Notes: generated by a model from the letters alone, not told the origin. Shown: positions 1 through 11,859, numbered from the stretch's first letter. The stretch is 64,000 bases of DNA from Mesostigma viride (GCA_009746045.1 RPFO01000065.1:311071-375070), one strand, 5' to 3'. Numbers and translations are program-made.

Positions 1-26
1 ATACTAACCACTCCCCAAAAAAATCA

Positions 27-2434
27 CGCATGGATGGTGGTGGTGGGTGGCTGGCATGCATGGATGGTGGTGGTGGGTGCTGGCACGCATGGATGGTGGT
101 GGTGGGTGGCTGGCACGCATGGATGATGGTGGTGGGTGCTGGCATGCATGGATGGTGGTGGTGGTGCTGGCATGCATGGATGGTGGTGGTGGGTGGCTGG
201 CATGCATGGATGGTGGTGGTGGGGTGCTGGCACGCATGGATGGTGGTGGTGGGTGGCTGGCATGCATGGATGGTGGTGGTGGGGTGCTGGCACGCATGGA
301 TGGTGGTGGTGGGTGCTGGCATGCATGGATGGTGGTGGTGGGTGCTGGCATGCATGGATGGTGGTGGTGGGTGCTGGCACGCATGGATGGTGGTGGTGGG
401 GTGCTGGCATGCATGGATGGTGGTGGTGGGTGCTGGCATGCATGGATGGTGGTGGTGGGTGGCTGGCATGCATGGATGGTGGTGGTGGGGTGCTGGCATG
501 CATGGATGGTGGTGGTGGGTGGCTGGCACATGGATGGTGGTGGTGGGTGGCTGGCACGCATGGATGGTGGTGGTGGGTGGCTGGCACGCATGGATGGTGG
601 TGGTGGGTGCTGGCACGCATGGATGGTGGTGGTGGGTGCTGGCATGCATGGATGGTGGTGGTGGGGTGCTGGCACGCATGGATGGTGGTGGTGGGGTGCT
701 GGCACGCATGGATGGTGGTGGTGGGTGCTGGCATGCATGGATGGTGGTGGTGGGTGCTGGCACGCATGGATGGTGGTGGTGGGTGCTGGCACGCATGGAT
801 GGTGGTGGTGGGTGCTGGCATGCATGGATGGTGGTGGTGGGTGGCTGGCATGCATGGATGGTGGTGGTGGGTGCTGGCATGCATGGATGGTGGTGGTGGG
901 GTGCTGGCACGCATGGATGGTGGTGGTGGGTGCTGGCACGCATGGATGGTGGTGGTGGGTGGCTGGCATGCATGGATGGTGGTGGTGGGGTGCTGGCACG
1001 CATGGATGGTGGTGGTGGGTGCTGGCATGCATGGATGATGGTGGTGGGGTGCTGGCATGCATGGATGGTGGTGGTGGGTGCTGGCACGCATGGATGGTGG
1101 TGGTGGGTGCTGGCATGCATGGATGATGGTGGTGGGGTGCTGGCATGCATGGATGGTGGTGGTGGGTGGCTGGCACGCATGGATGGTGGTGGTGGGTGGC
1201 TGGCATGCATGGATGGTGGTGGTGGGTGCTGGCACGCATGGATGGTGGTGGTGGGTGCTGGCACGCATGGATGGTGGTGGTGGGTGGCTGGCACGCATGG
1301 ATGGTGGTGGTGGGTGCTGGCACGCATGGATGGTGGTGGTGGGGTGCTGGCACGCATGGATGGTGGTGGTGGGTGCTGGCATGCATGGATGGTGGTGGTG
1401 GGGTGCTGGCACGCATGGATGGTGGTGGTGGGGTGCTGGCATGCATGGATGGTGGTGGTGGGTGGCTGGCATGCATGGATGGTGGTGGTGGGTGCTGGCA
1501 CGCATGGATGGTGGTGGTGGGTGCTGGCACGCATGGATGGTGGTGGTGGGTGCTGGCATGCATGGATGGTGGTGGTGGGTGGCTGGCACGCATGGATGGT
1601 GGTGGTGGGTGGCTGGCACGCATGGATGGTGGTGGTGGGTGCTGGCACGCATGGATGGTGGTGGTGGGTGGCTGGCACATGGATGGTGGTGGTGGGTGCT
1701 GGCACGCATGGATGGTGGTGGTGGGGTGCTGGCATGCATGGATGGTGGTGGTGGGGGCTGGCATGCATGGATGGTGGTGGTGGGTGCTGGCATGCATGGA
1801 TGGTGGTGGTGGGTGCTGGCATGCATGGATGGTGGTGGTGGGTGCTGGCATGCATGGATGGTGGTGGTGGGTGCTGGCACGCATGGATGGTGGTGGTGGG
1901 TGGCTGGCACGCATGGATGGTGGTGGTGGGTGGCTGGCACGCATGGATGGTGGTGGTGGGTGGCTGGCACGCATGGATGGTGGTGGTGGGTGCTGGCACG
2001 CATGGATGGTGGTGGTGGGTGGCTGGCACGCATGGATGGTGGTGGTGGGTGGCTGGCATGCATGGATGGTGGTGGTGGGGTGCTGGCACGCATGGATGGT
2101 GGTGGTGGGTGCTGGCATGCATGGATGATGGTGGTGGGGTGCTGGCATGCATGGATGGTGGTGGTGGGTGGCTGGCACGCATGGATGGTGGTGGTGGGTG
2201 CTGGCATGCATGGATGGTGGTGGTGGGTGCTGGCACGCATGGATGGTGGTGGTGGGTGGCTGGCACGCATGGATGGTGGTGGTGGGGTGCTGGCATGCAT
2301 GGATGATGGTGGTGGGGTGCTGGCATGCATGGATGGTGGTGGTGGGTGGCTGGCACGCATGGATGGTGGTGGTGGGTGCTGGCACGCATGGATGATGGTG
2401 GTGGGGTGCTGGCATGCATGGATGGTGGTGGTGG
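27..2434. repeat. 29/30-bp minisatellite, about 80 copies
   Basis: Head-to-tail array with core ATGGATGGTGGTGGTGGG followed by TGCTGGCACGC or GGCTGGCATGC. Units are 29 or 30 bp, depending on one extra G. CAC/CAT and ATGGTGG/ATGATGG variants are interspersed. A shortened unit in which GGCTGGCAC runs straight into ATGGATGG occurs near 526 and again near 1675, which suggests duplication of multi-unit blocks. The unit contains no stop codon in most frames, so long spurious open frames run through both strands. I read none of them as coding. Confidence 0.95.
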
Positions 2435-2937
2435 ACATATCGCTGGCTGAGGACCAACACGAAAAAAGAAGCCATATCGCTGGCTGAGGACCAACACGAA
2501 AAAAGAAAACATATCGCTGGCTGACGACCAACACGAAAAAAGAAAACATATCGCTGGCTGACGACCAACACGAAAAAAGAAAACATTTAGCTGGCTTAGG
2601 ACCAACACGAAAAAAGAAAACATTTAGCTGGCAGAGGACCAATACGAAAAAATACTCTGGTCGCTCGCTGAGGACCAACCCTTAAAAAGAAGCCGTGTCG
2701 CTGGCTGAGGACCAACACGAAAAAAGAAAACATATTGCTGGCTGAGGACCAACCCTAAAAAAGAAGGCATATCGCTGGCTGAGGACCAACACGAAAAAAG
2801 AAGCCATGTCGCTGGCTGAGGACCAACCCTTAAAAAGAAGGCATATCGCTGGCCGAGAACCAACCAGAAAAAAGAAGTCATGTCGCTGGCTGAGGACCAA
2901 CACGAAAAAACAAGCCATATCGCTGGCTGAGGACTAC
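2435..2937. repeat. 37-bp tandem repeat, about 13 copies
   Basis: Direct repeats of a unit like CATATCGCTGGCTGAGGACC followed by AACACGAAAAAAGAAG, with a period of 37 bp (for example 2435 to 2472). Units vary at CATATCG/CATGTCG/CATTTAG and at CAACACGAAAA/CAACCCTTAAA. The array abuts the minisatellite directly. Short open frames across it (Ser-Ala-Ser-Asp-Met style repeats on the minus strand) are by-products of the repetition. Confidence 0.92.
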
Positions 2938-4350
2938 AAAAGGGCATCATAGACGCCACCCTGCTCGCGCGAGTAAGTAGGGGTTCGTTGCACATTTACC
3001 TGCAATAAATCAGGAAGGGGGAAAAACGGCATTGAACAGGACCACGATTAGAATTGGGCTAGCTATAAACTAACCGGACCATTTGAAGGCATAGCAACAA
3101 ACATCACGCTCGACATCAAAAAAGACTGCGCTGTTGATGCACCTTTTTCATTATGGCGGCGAGTTGAGGCGGCAGATCCTCACCATCTTCAGCTAGGCAG
3201 CGATGATTATTACAGAAAACAGCTATGGCGGCAGCAGTGGTGGTGCGGTTTTCGAAACCCAACAGCTGTTGTGACCGATCGTCCGTGGAGCGACCCCTGT
3301 CAACGGCCCAGCGTAACCGGCGTTCAGGACGGAAAACGTGGCATGCTCGCCATTCGGCCAACGAGGCGAAACGCGGCGCTAGATTATTCTTATTGACAAA
3401 CCGCGCATGCGGATTGGACGACTCACAATGTGACGTAATCCAAGCGTCGGTCTTCACGGTCCCGCAGGTATAAAAAGGAACAACACGCAGCCAATTTGAC
3501 GCTACAATCGGGATGTTTGGATTCGGGCGTCACCATGCTGCCGTGGATAACGACGTCCGCGGTTCGATTCTAGCGTGAGCCCGGTGCTTTTTTGCACGTC
3601 GTCTGAGAGATCATCTGTCATATTACCACCAGTCGTCACTCTGCAAAGCGACGTGCCTACTGCCACGTGGTATGGCAAAAATTTCGAATGCAGAACTTTT
3701 GGGGTATACAAATAAATATATTAATGAATCGGGTATAGTAAATGTATGGGGATATATACTAACATGCTAGCCAATATATTTATACTTTCTGCTGTCCATA
3801 TGCTTATTATTATGATTATTGTTATGAATATGATATATGTTCTTTCTAATATTTGTTAAATATATTTTCCTATTTACTGCTAACTTACTGTACTAGTTTT
3901 TTATATAAATGACTAGTACTAGATAGATTAATGCCATGAATACAAATTTAAAATATAGATTAAATTTTATGACAATATTACATATATTTATGGACATCAC
4001 TCTTTTTTTCATACAATAAGTAGAAAATATTTAGTATTAGAGATAGCTAGTCTGTCCAGTTCATATTTCTTCTATCTAAACAATAATGATTGTAATAGAA
4101 ATAGTACTAAATACTAATTAAAACTATATAAATACCAATAAATACTTTCCATATTTCTGCTACATAATTAAACAATAATGATTAAAACAATTATGTTCAA
4201 TATTCAATTTCATTTAGTAGAATCTTAAATAATTCCATGAATTAATTCACGTATTTTCCTGTCTTGGTGTGATCATCCAGGTACCTCGGCAACGACACGA
4301 CACGCCTGAAAAATGAGCCGGGAAGGTGTGTTTCCAATGATGCAAATCTT
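2938..4350. other. Gene-less stretch, AT-rich in its second half
   Basis: No convincing gene. Short open frames at 3116-3457 (minus) and 3225-3473 (plus) overlap each other and carry no recognisable motif. A Pol III B-box-like sequence (GGTTCGATTC) lies near 3562, but no tRNA fold can be made around it. About 3710-4250 is strongly AT-rich with no open frames. Confidence 0.5.
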
Positions 4351-4370
4351 GGTCGCGCTGCAGCGCGACC
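4351..4370. repeat. Perfect 20-bp palindrome, founder of a local family
   Basis: GGTCGCGCTGCAGCGCGACC equals its own reverse complement. Related GGGGTC-core-CTGCAG-GTGACC sequences occur at 4422-4442, 4516-4539, 6141-6167, 7046-7067, 7163-7185, 8001-8023 and 8493-8515. All lie upstream of the transposase exons, in its introns, or just past its stop codon. They may be protein-binding sites or terminal motifs of the element. Confidence 0.7.
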
Positions 4371-4582
4371 TCTTCTCAGTTCCATACGAAAAGGCCTTAA
4401 AACTTGTGTGTAACTTCGCAAGGGTCGCGCTGCAGAGCTACCAAAAATTTCATGAAGTTTGACTTTCTCTATATTTGCTTCGCAATTGAGATTCTTTTGT
4501 ATCTGCGAAGAAGGTGGGGTCATTTCGCGGAGTGACCCTGCTAATATGTTAATTGTCCGTGAATTTCTTTTTGTTTCTGCAG

Positions 4583-7500
4583 CACGGGAACGGGTGTTTC
4601 TTTCGCCAACCTCCTCCTCCTTGCGTGGCGGCTTTGCTAATCGACTCAATGCCCACAACTTGAGCATCGGGACACCGACGCCCCTTGCAGCGGATCTGAA
4701 AAACAGCTCGAAACGAAATTTCGGGAATGAGAACCGCAGCACCTCGCCCGCCGTCAGGAAGCCAGCGAAAAGGCCTGGCCAGTACGCCGAGAAGAAGTCT
4801 GTTGTGGGGACTCATCTTGCTGATGAGGCGTACAACGTAGTTCATCACATGAGGAATGAATCTACCAAGCGGGCCTCTTTTGAGGAGATTGTTGATGGCT
4901 TCAATAAGAGGGCTGACGAGCTCAAGGCGGAGCATTTTGACATTCCGGTGGCCAAGCTTTTTGATGAGCAGCGGCTTGCACAACTGTCGAGGTCTTGGGT
5001 GGCTCGGCTGATCGCCCTTTTTGACGACCTGTCGAAATCCGACCATGACAGAGACGTCAAGATCATTTTGGTGTCAACTCTTTTTTGTGGGGACGACATC
5101 GAGAAGGAGTTTTCGGCGGCAGAGTTGGAGAGAATGACGGGTGTCCCCGCGAAGACCATTCTCAAAGTTCGGGCGATCAGAAAGCAACAGAAGATGGAGT
5201 TCCTGACGCGTGCGCTGGCGCGAAAGAAGAGGAAGTTGCCCCAATTTGTAATCGAGTCGATCGCGCAGGCTTGGACTGATGAGGAGAACTCGCGCGCTTC
5301 GCCCCAAGAGAGGGATACCATAAAGACGCACGAACGAGTTGGCAATCGTGCGATTTTGGTTGGTGTCCAAGGGGCCTACTTCTACCTCACCTCGAAGGAG
5401 GACATATATCTCAAGTTTTTAGCGGAGCACACGTACTGGGACAAGAAAAGTCCGCAGTATGAGAAGGATGTCGGCATCCATGTCGGATATACGACTTTCT
5501 GCAAGTACGCCCCCAAAACCGTCAAGGGGAAGTGGAAGGAGAGAAACGTGTGCGCCTGTGAGACGCATACGGTCATGCAGTCGAAGGTAGCGGCATGGAC
5601 TAGGTACTGCAAGGCGAAGCACGGCAAGAACTGCAAGTGCGGCGACGAGTGTGAGGGATGTTTAAGGGCGAGATTGCCTGACGGCACGTGCGGGATGTTC
5701 GAAAGCCTGCACACGACCGAATGGGTGAAGCACTTCCATTGCCGTGTGGCGGAGGCGGATGGGGGTAGTGAGCTGGGGGGTGGGGCAAACTCGGCGAGAA
5801 ACGAAGAGGAGGAAGGGGACAATAATGTGACGGAAGATGAATGGCAGGGGCAAGACCTTGACGATCTTGAAATAAATGAGAGGATCGTGGAGGATGAGGA
5901 AGGGGTGCCAAGGGTAGGGGACCCATCCATGGAGGAGGGGTCTGTCTTTCGCATTCTGAAGAGGGCATGTATGGAGAACTCGTGTCCCGAGTCCCGGTGT
6001 GGCATCAAAGACTGGGTGTTGTGTGACCGGGACAAGAATTCAACAGAACTACTAAATTGGTTCAGATACGTGAAGAAGGAGGTAGTGGTTTCCCGACCGG
6101 CAGGGGAGGTAAGCGTGTTTGGATTTTGTGACGCAATTATTTCGCAGCGTCATTCTGCAGCGCGATGTTAATTTAAAGGCTTTTCTGATACTTTATGAAT
6201 ATGTTACTTGCAAATTTACTTCATCCCTTGGTTAAAACAGGACGCGACCGATCGGCGGGTCCCGGAGAAGGTCAAGCGGCCCGTACAGGAAACGATGAGG
6301 TCAACGCCCGCGCAGCTGAGGCTGGCGATTATCGAGAGTTGGGAGGACTTTACCAACCACTGCTTTACGTCATGGTGGCAGTCGGCAACGATCAAGGACC
6401 GGGAGAGGAACATGACTGAGGGGGATGTGCTCGTGCATGGAGATTGGGCCGAGAATTACGAGAACAACAACTACGTCCAACTGCAGTCGCAGTACTTTCA
6501 CAAGACGAGCTTTGTCCTCATGCCCATGATCGTGCGATATTTGCACAATGGTGCGATGGCAAAGCGAACGTTCTTTTTTCTCGGGGAAGCCAAGATGAAG
6601 CGGGGAGAGCGGGCGCTCGTCTACGCGCTGAGGACAATCATGGAAACCCTGCGCGGACTTGGTGTGGGGGTGAAGAGGATGTTCATGTGCTCTGACAACT
6701 GCTCATCCCAGTTCAAGTCCAAGTACGTGGTTAACGCCGTCTTCCGCCTCCTCATGCAGGATCCCGACTTGGAATCCTTCGAGTACCACTACTTGGGTGA
6801 GCAGCACGGGAAGGGGAGGTGGATGGTCAGGGAGCGAAGTTCAAGTGCATTGTGAGGAACATGCAATGCATTCCTGAGAACCAGGGCATCGTTACAGGGC
6901 GCCAGATCGTCAAGTACATGCGGGACAGCTGGGAAGGAGGCAAAACCACGAGCAGGGAGTCGGCCCGCGCTCGGGCAGAGGGCGTCCACCGTCATTTCTT
7001 TCATTTTCCTGAGGTGCGAAACTCAATTTTTCTTGAACTTGATTGAGGTATCTCTGCAGAGTGACCTTTTGCCCATTTGCATTTTATTATTTGATAATGC
7101 TAAAAGAACTGGTATGAATTAGCGTCTTATATAGTGAAAAATGCATGCAAAGCACTTTCAAAGGGGTATCTCTGCAGAGTGACCCTTCATGTGTACTTGA
7201 TCTATTGACACATACCAACTTTCCGTTTCTGACATTCTCCCTCATTGCAGGACCTCGACTCCGGCGCCCGTATGATACCGACGCGTGTCGAGGCCATCAA
7301 GCAAGCGCACTGGTGGCGCCTGGACAAGTCTGACCCGGGGCTCCTGATGATGAGGCGTTTTTCGTGCTACTGCCCAGCCTGCCTAGCTAACAGGTGGGAG
7401 GAGTGCCGGACCGAGTGGACACATATCGAGGAATTTAACGATGAGGGCCAAACGATGAAAACTTTCCGCCTGATGCCGCCAACGCAGCCCATACCTCCGG

Positions 7501-7994
7501 TTCGCCAGCTGACGCGGGCGGAACTGCTGAAGGATCAAAGGGATGCCATTGGCAGGCAGATGCGCATGTATGATTACATCGCAGTTCCGTCAGACAGAGA
7601 GGACGTGAACCACAATTCCGCCCACCCTTTTTGGGTGATGCAGGTGGTGAGGGAGGCCTCAGTGCTGGAGAAGGAGGAGGTTAGGTGGGTTGAGGGACAA
7701 AACGGACGGCAGAAGGAGATTTTCTTGCCCGGCCACGCCGTTCTGGCGGTTCGGCTGTGGAAGCGAGATATGCATGACCCCCTGCATTTTACTCTGGATT
7801 TGGCTGATTGGCCGGAGTCCCGCCCAGCCGACCTGGTCGATTGCTATCTGTGCATCTCCGCTGCTCTTCCGCTCCAGTGCATGGTCCTTGGCAACCAAAG
7901 GCAAGCCTACGTTGATATGAGCAAGGAGCTTGACGCGTGGCTAACCGCTCTTGTACGCAACCAGCAAGCCCCGGAGGGGCTGCCACCGGCTTAA
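4583..7994 (+). pseudogene. Spliced DDE/RNase H-like transposase gene with one frameshift
   Basis: Three phase-compatible exons: about 4583-6108, 6241-7013 and 7251-7994. The introns are GT-AG (6109-6240 and 7014-7250), both phase 0. The upstream boundary is uncertain: an acceptor-like TTTCTGCAG ends at 4582, and an in-frame ATG also exists at 4459. Exon 1 has a basic N-terminus, then a Cys/His-rich stretch (CACETHT, CKCGDECEGC), then an acidic region. Exon 2 has GDWAENY near 6440, CSDNCSSQFKSK near 6690 and HGKG near 6805. This pattern is typical of eukaryotic DDE or RNase H-fold transposases. Right after HGKG, around 6810-6818, the frame moves by one base within a G-rich run and resumes as DGQGAKFK. 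This indicates a lost base, an assembly error or recoding. Exon 3 ends at TAA (7992-7994). The superfamily is not identified. It is probably a mobile-element gene, inactive unless the shift is an error. Confidence 0.62.
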
Positions 7995-8000
7995 ACTTTC

Positions 8001-8515
8001 GGGGACGCTCCGCAGCGCCACCCCTACGGATCTTTAAGCCTGGGCTTTATTCGCCTACGGTTGGGACAGTGTTTATTCGTGTTTATATATTTTTGGAGAA
8101 CATTTTTTTGTTTTTTCATATGTTACATTAGATGACAAGTGGCTGGGAACATTGTTAGCCTCGGTAGTGACAAATTTTAGTATATTTCCGTGTCGAAATG
8201 GCGAGTATTTTATTTAACTTGTACAATAATTTTTTCGAATTACAAATTTATAATTTGGTTTGACCTAAAAATCATGTCGTCACTCAAATATGTAGTTGCT
8301 GTGTAGGACTTTCCGTCTGCAAATTGGTTCGTACTAATTTCGAATGTCACAACAATGTTACTGTACTAAGGCCTCTTTGGTAGATGTCTTAAAACACAAA
8401 TTCGCTCCGGAAGTGCCAAAGTACCTTGCTTGTAACCGGACTAGTTACGAATTGTGATTGGAAGGTTGTCCCCTACAACCACAAGGAATAGAGGGGACGC
8501 TCCGCAGCGCCACCC
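8001..8515. repeat. Pair of 23-bp direct repeats 3' of the transposase gene
   Basis: The same 23-bp sequence, beginning GGGGACGCTCCGCAGCG, occurs at 8001-8023 (six bases after the transposase stop codon) and at 8493-8515. The sequence between is AT-rich and has no gene. The second copy may mark the 3' edge of the mobile element, but no matching 5' terminus was found. Confidence 0.6.
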
Positions 8516-8588
8516 ATACGACAGTCCGGACCGGGCTTTGCTGAAATAATTTTCTCACTCGCAACTTAGCCATCAAACTCACTTTTAC

Positions 8589-9097
8589 GATGGAGCGCGC
8601 CGATGTTTTTGGTTCGCAGCATACATATGTGCATGTCGATAAAAAGGAGCATGCGGCCAACATGTATGTTGAAATCGACTCCCCCCCCACGACTTCCCAC
8701 GCTCCCTGCGGGGACCGTTTGGAGGTTGGGGTTCAGGTGTCATTGCGTTCGGAAACGGGATGATCGACCTGATGCCCCAGATTCAGATTTGGCGCCTGCC
8801 CCCCGTGTTCCGGGTAAGGCCAGGGTGGTGCAATGCCTCCAGAATGAGGGCACGGAAATTTCGCCCAATGTCTCGGCTGTGCGCCTCCGGGCTGAGGCCC
8901 AGCATGAGTTCTTGAATGCGGCGGAAATAGGTGGGGCCGTATGGGCCCCCAAACAATTTTCCAACGAGCCTCCAAATTTCGTGGGGACTTGTACAAGGGA
9001 GCGTACAAGTTTCGTGACATTGAGATCGATGGATGGGGGTCATTTCTCCAGGAAAAGTGAATGCCGGTCCCATTTGGCAAATATAATCGATGATTAA
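8589..9097 (+). pseudogene. Possible small hypothetical gene with a frameshift
   Basis: An ATG at 8589 opens a frame of about 56 codons (MERADVFGSQHTYVHVDKKE start) ending at a TGA near 8759. The same reading sense continues one frame over as DDRPDAPDSDLAPAPRVPG and runs to a stop at 9097. Composition across the join looks protein-like. No family is recognised. Overlapping minus-strand frames (8733-9140) are about as long, so the strand is not certain. It could be a second gene of the element to its left or a decayed host gene. Confidence 0.25.
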
Positions 9098-9346
9098 TTC
9101 CATGCAACATTTTGCGTTGGTCAAATGTGTAAATTTGCATTATTCATCGATTCAATAAAATTATGGGGGTGGGTATACCCACCATTTGATGGTTGAAAGT
9201 ACTACTAGCTTCGTCGATTAACTCTTCTCAACATGGTCCTCTAGTCGACTAGGATTGTACCAATCCATCAGGGTATCGAGAAACTTGTTATGCCGAAACA
9301 CTCCGGTCGAAAATTTCGTGCCACCTGCAGGCAATCAAAAAGCGCA

Positions 9347-9470
9347 CGCGGACCGACGGGAAAGAGTAGTTAGTCACGAAATTAAAAAAACGACAAAAAG
9401 TGTCACACGCGGCCCGGCGGGAAAGAGTAGTTTGTTACGAAGTTAAAAAAACGACGAAAAGTGTCACACT
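9347..9470. repeat. Two-copy 61-bp tandem duplication
   Basis: The segment starting CGCGGACCGACGGGAAAGAG at 9347 is repeated at 9408 as CGCGGCCCGGCGGGAAAGAG. Both copies continue with a run of A around ACGA and end in GTGTCACAC. The copies differ at several positions. They lie just downstream, in LINE orientation, of the truncated LINE ORF1 end. Confidence 0.8.
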
Positions 9471-9763
9471 TTTCGGAACATTCGAAGTGGGCCCGGCCTG
9501 CTGCACCGTAGTTGCGGGTTGGCCTGCTTGGCTGCCCGAGCCTCGTGGACCTCCGGCCGGTTCAAAGCGGCAGCCCGGGCCTCAAGCTGCTCCGGGGTAT
9601 AGTAATCGTCGATGCTCAGTTGGGTATCGTGGAGGTTCCGGCGGGCCTTCTGCACCTGCAGTTTGTCCTCCTTGCGGTGGAATTCCACCAAGACAGGGGC
9701 GGTGGGGCCGCCGAGCCGTCGTGCCGTTTTGATGACGACGCTTTGGGCCACGCCGAGCTTCCC
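9464..9763 (-). pseudogene. LINE ORF1, C-terminal part (split by LTR element)
   Basis: The minus-strand frame reads FLGKLGVAQSVVIKTARRLG, then LVEFHRKEDKLQVQKARRNL, then TPEQLEARAAAL, ending near 9464. This resembles the C-terminal half of a LINE ORF1 (RNA-binding) protein. At 9763 the frame is broken by the LTR retrotransposon. It continues in the correct frame on the other side at 17761, where the preceding residues are GDPFL. The six-base CAGGAA is duplicated at the two edges. No LINE ORF2 or reverse transcriptase follows, so this copy was already 3'-truncated or has been cut. Confidence 0.8.
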
Positions 9764-9769
9764 CAGGAA
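9764..9769. repeat. Target-site duplication of the LTR element, left copy
   Basis: CAGGAA at 9764-9769 is repeated at 17755-17760, immediately outside the two LTRs. Removing the element plus one copy restores an uninterrupted LINE reading frame. The duplication is 5 or 6 bp, because the first C may be chance. Confidence 0.88.
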
Positions 9770-10433
9770 TTTAGCGACGCAGGCCAGGCAGCTGCCGTGA
9801 GCTCCTGGTCCTTGTCGCAACTGTTAGGACCTAGGTCGCGTAGCTTGCAACCTTTGCTCCTCGCCCCAGGTAACGCTCTCGCTGGCTTGCTCACTCCAAG
9901 TGACAACCACGGTGCGTCGGCAAAGAACTGCCTTGACCTGCCTTAGGCCATAGCTTTATGTTACCTCATTTCCATCGTGCCCTAAGGCATCGCCCGTCGG
10001 CCTCGCATAGTGCACCGCTACCTTGCCAGAGCTCAGCTTACCGCTACCTTGCATCCTTGCTGCAGGCAGCGTTAAGGACCTCTGACATCCCGTGACTAGG
10101 TATCACCAGTTCCTGTCACAGCTCTGCACGGATGCGTATCCTTGCAGAGCCCGCGACTGGCCTACTGGTCTCTACTTAGTCGCCGGACCGTTGCGTCCTC
10201 AGCCTCCGTGGACCTTAGTCACGTGATGGTCCAGGCTAAGCCTGTGCAGGCCCTGCCTGCCACGTGTCCTGTCCACGGCGACCTCGGTGTGCACTGCCGC
10301 CGCCGCCGGTCGGCAGTACTTCGGGACCTGATAACTCTCACGTCCCTTGTCTGTTTCAGGCAGTCAGCACGGCGTTAGAAAGGTCTCCTCATCCTGCATC
10401 CAACTAGCACATTGGTGCCCCAATATGCTAACT
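9770..10433 (-). repeat. LTR, left copy (3' LTR of minus-strand element)
   Basis: 664-bp long terminal repeat matching 17091-17754. By eye about 16 substitutions separate the two copies (roughly 2-3 percent). In element orientation it begins AGTTAGC and ends GCTAAA, giving short terminal inverted repeats (TTAGC/GCTAA) instead of the usual TG...CA. A purine-rich tract, read on the minus strand as AAGAAAGGGTTGG, abuts the LTR at 10434-10446 and would serve as the polypurine tract. Confidence 0.92.
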
Positions 10434-10446
10434 CCAACCCTTTCTT

Positions 10447-11377
10447 GTTTTGGAGGCTGGACCAGCCTGAGATTCCAATCAGCCATGCTCACTCATGCCA
10501 CAGACTCCTGACCTCTCCCAGAGGCCAGGGCTGCCCTTCTTTTGGAACTTGAGGTTTTACCCAAAGATTAGTCCAGAGCCAACATTGGTTCCAAGGCCCA
10601 GCCCTGACCCAGATGTCAGCCCCCAACCCTTTCTTTTGGGAACCTGGTTGAGGAGAAAAGTGAGGTCTCTACATCCAGGCAGCTGAACTTGGACAGAGGA
10701 AGTTATGATACGTATTATTGTGAGTTCCTGGTCCTTTCCAGTTATCACAGGCGCCCGTATCAGAGGCGCCCGCTCACAACCATTCCCCTTCCTTTTCATT
10801 CAACAGACACGGATAGAGCCCAGTTAATGCTTGCCAAGCTGGGGAGCCCATGTCCTCACTGAGGGATAAACTCAGGATTCACACATGCCAGGCTGTGGTC
10901 AGCTGGGGAATCGAACCCCACCCCATATCCTCCAGGTTTGGAACAGCTCCTGGAACTGTACATTACAAACAAACATGAAATGGAGATAACACGATTATGA
11001 CTTATTAATATAGAGAGAATAACCCATAATGAGGCTCCCTGGCAACCACGTCCAACATGGTCACACAACCAGGGTTTTATTAGCATGCAACAGGTTGGTT
11101 ACAGAGAATATAAACAAATGTACAGCAACCTGTAAGAGCCAACATTTGGGCTGCCCTTTCAGGGTCCATTCCATGAAGACCCAAGGCCGGTTACAAGGTC
11201 CTTAAGACCCTTCTGCAACCCCATGACAGGGCCAGGCGATATTCTCAGCCAGGGGAGTGACTCCACCCTGACCCCTGTTCAGCAGGGTGTACGAACCCTG
11301 AAGAACCTGCTGTCAGCCATTTCTGGCTACCCAGCCCACCGGGACACATCCCACCTCAGAGCAAGGCGTTGGTCTCC
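10447..11377. other. 3' noncoding region of the LTR element
   Basis: Between the RNase H remnant and the 3' LTR no open frame has a recognisable domain. The sequence CCAACCCTTTCTT beside the LTR recurs near 10624, so a polypurine-tract-like sequence occurs twice in element orientation. Confidence 0.5.
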
Positions 11378-11859
11378 CTAGCACCCCACCATGGGGCCCA
11401 TGAGCCCACGGAGCAGAGGGTACTGCTGCACGGCCTTCTCCTCAAGCTTGGTGAGAGCATCTGCAGGGTTATCCAGGCCAGCCACATGTTCAATGTCAGC
11501 TAAGCAGGACAGTGCCTTGAGCAACAGATAATCAAGGTCCCTGCTTCTGGCCAGCTGCCTGTGCACGAACTGCACCATGCCCATGCTGCCAGTTTTCACC
11601 AGTGTGTGCATCTGCAACCGACAGGAAGCTACCTTACATAGCTGGTAGAAAAGCTCCCTCAAGTAAAGGGCTGTGTGCAGCCCCTCACAGATTGCCCTGC
11701 ACTCAGCAATGTCACTGCTGGGGTTACCCTATTCTGCAACCGACTGTACCAGCAGACCAGAGAGGACTGTTCCTGCACCAGGGTGATTAATGCTGCTGCC
11801 CGCCCCCTGACCTCTGTGACCTTCCTACTATCCATAGAACTGTCCACATAGAGAACCAT
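11378..11859 (-). pseudogene. Copia RNase H remnant
   Basis: Two minus-strand frames together give an RNase H-like sequence. The upstream piece (11859-11659) has VLYVDSSMDSRKVTEVRGRA and SLVCWYSRLQNRVTPAVTLL, which is the Copia pattern with catalytic Asp, DxRKST-like segment and W-x-S-x-x-Q. The downstream piece (11662-11378) has HVAGLDNPADALTK, the usual C-terminal HIPG..N.ADALTK block. One frameshift separates them near 11660. It would degrade RNA in RNA:DNA hybrids during reverse transcription. This copy is broken. Confidence 0.72.

Noticed and set aside
27-2434. Telomeric or subtelomeric repeat
   Set aside because: The unit is 29-30 bp, not a TTTAGGG-type telomere unit, and nothing shows a chromosome end.
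4-2678. Open frames of over 750 codons (Trp/Gly- or His/Pro-rich) across the minisatellite
   Set aside because: They exist on both strands in several frames purely because the repeat unit lacks stop codons. There is no start context, no unique sequence and no domain.
27-2937. CRISPR array
   Set aside because: The units are contiguous tandem repeats without unique spacers, and the window is eukaryotic.
3510-3590. tRNA gene around GGTTCGATTC
   Set aside because: Only a B-box-like stretch fits. The T-stem does not pair and no acceptor or anticodon stem can be drawn.
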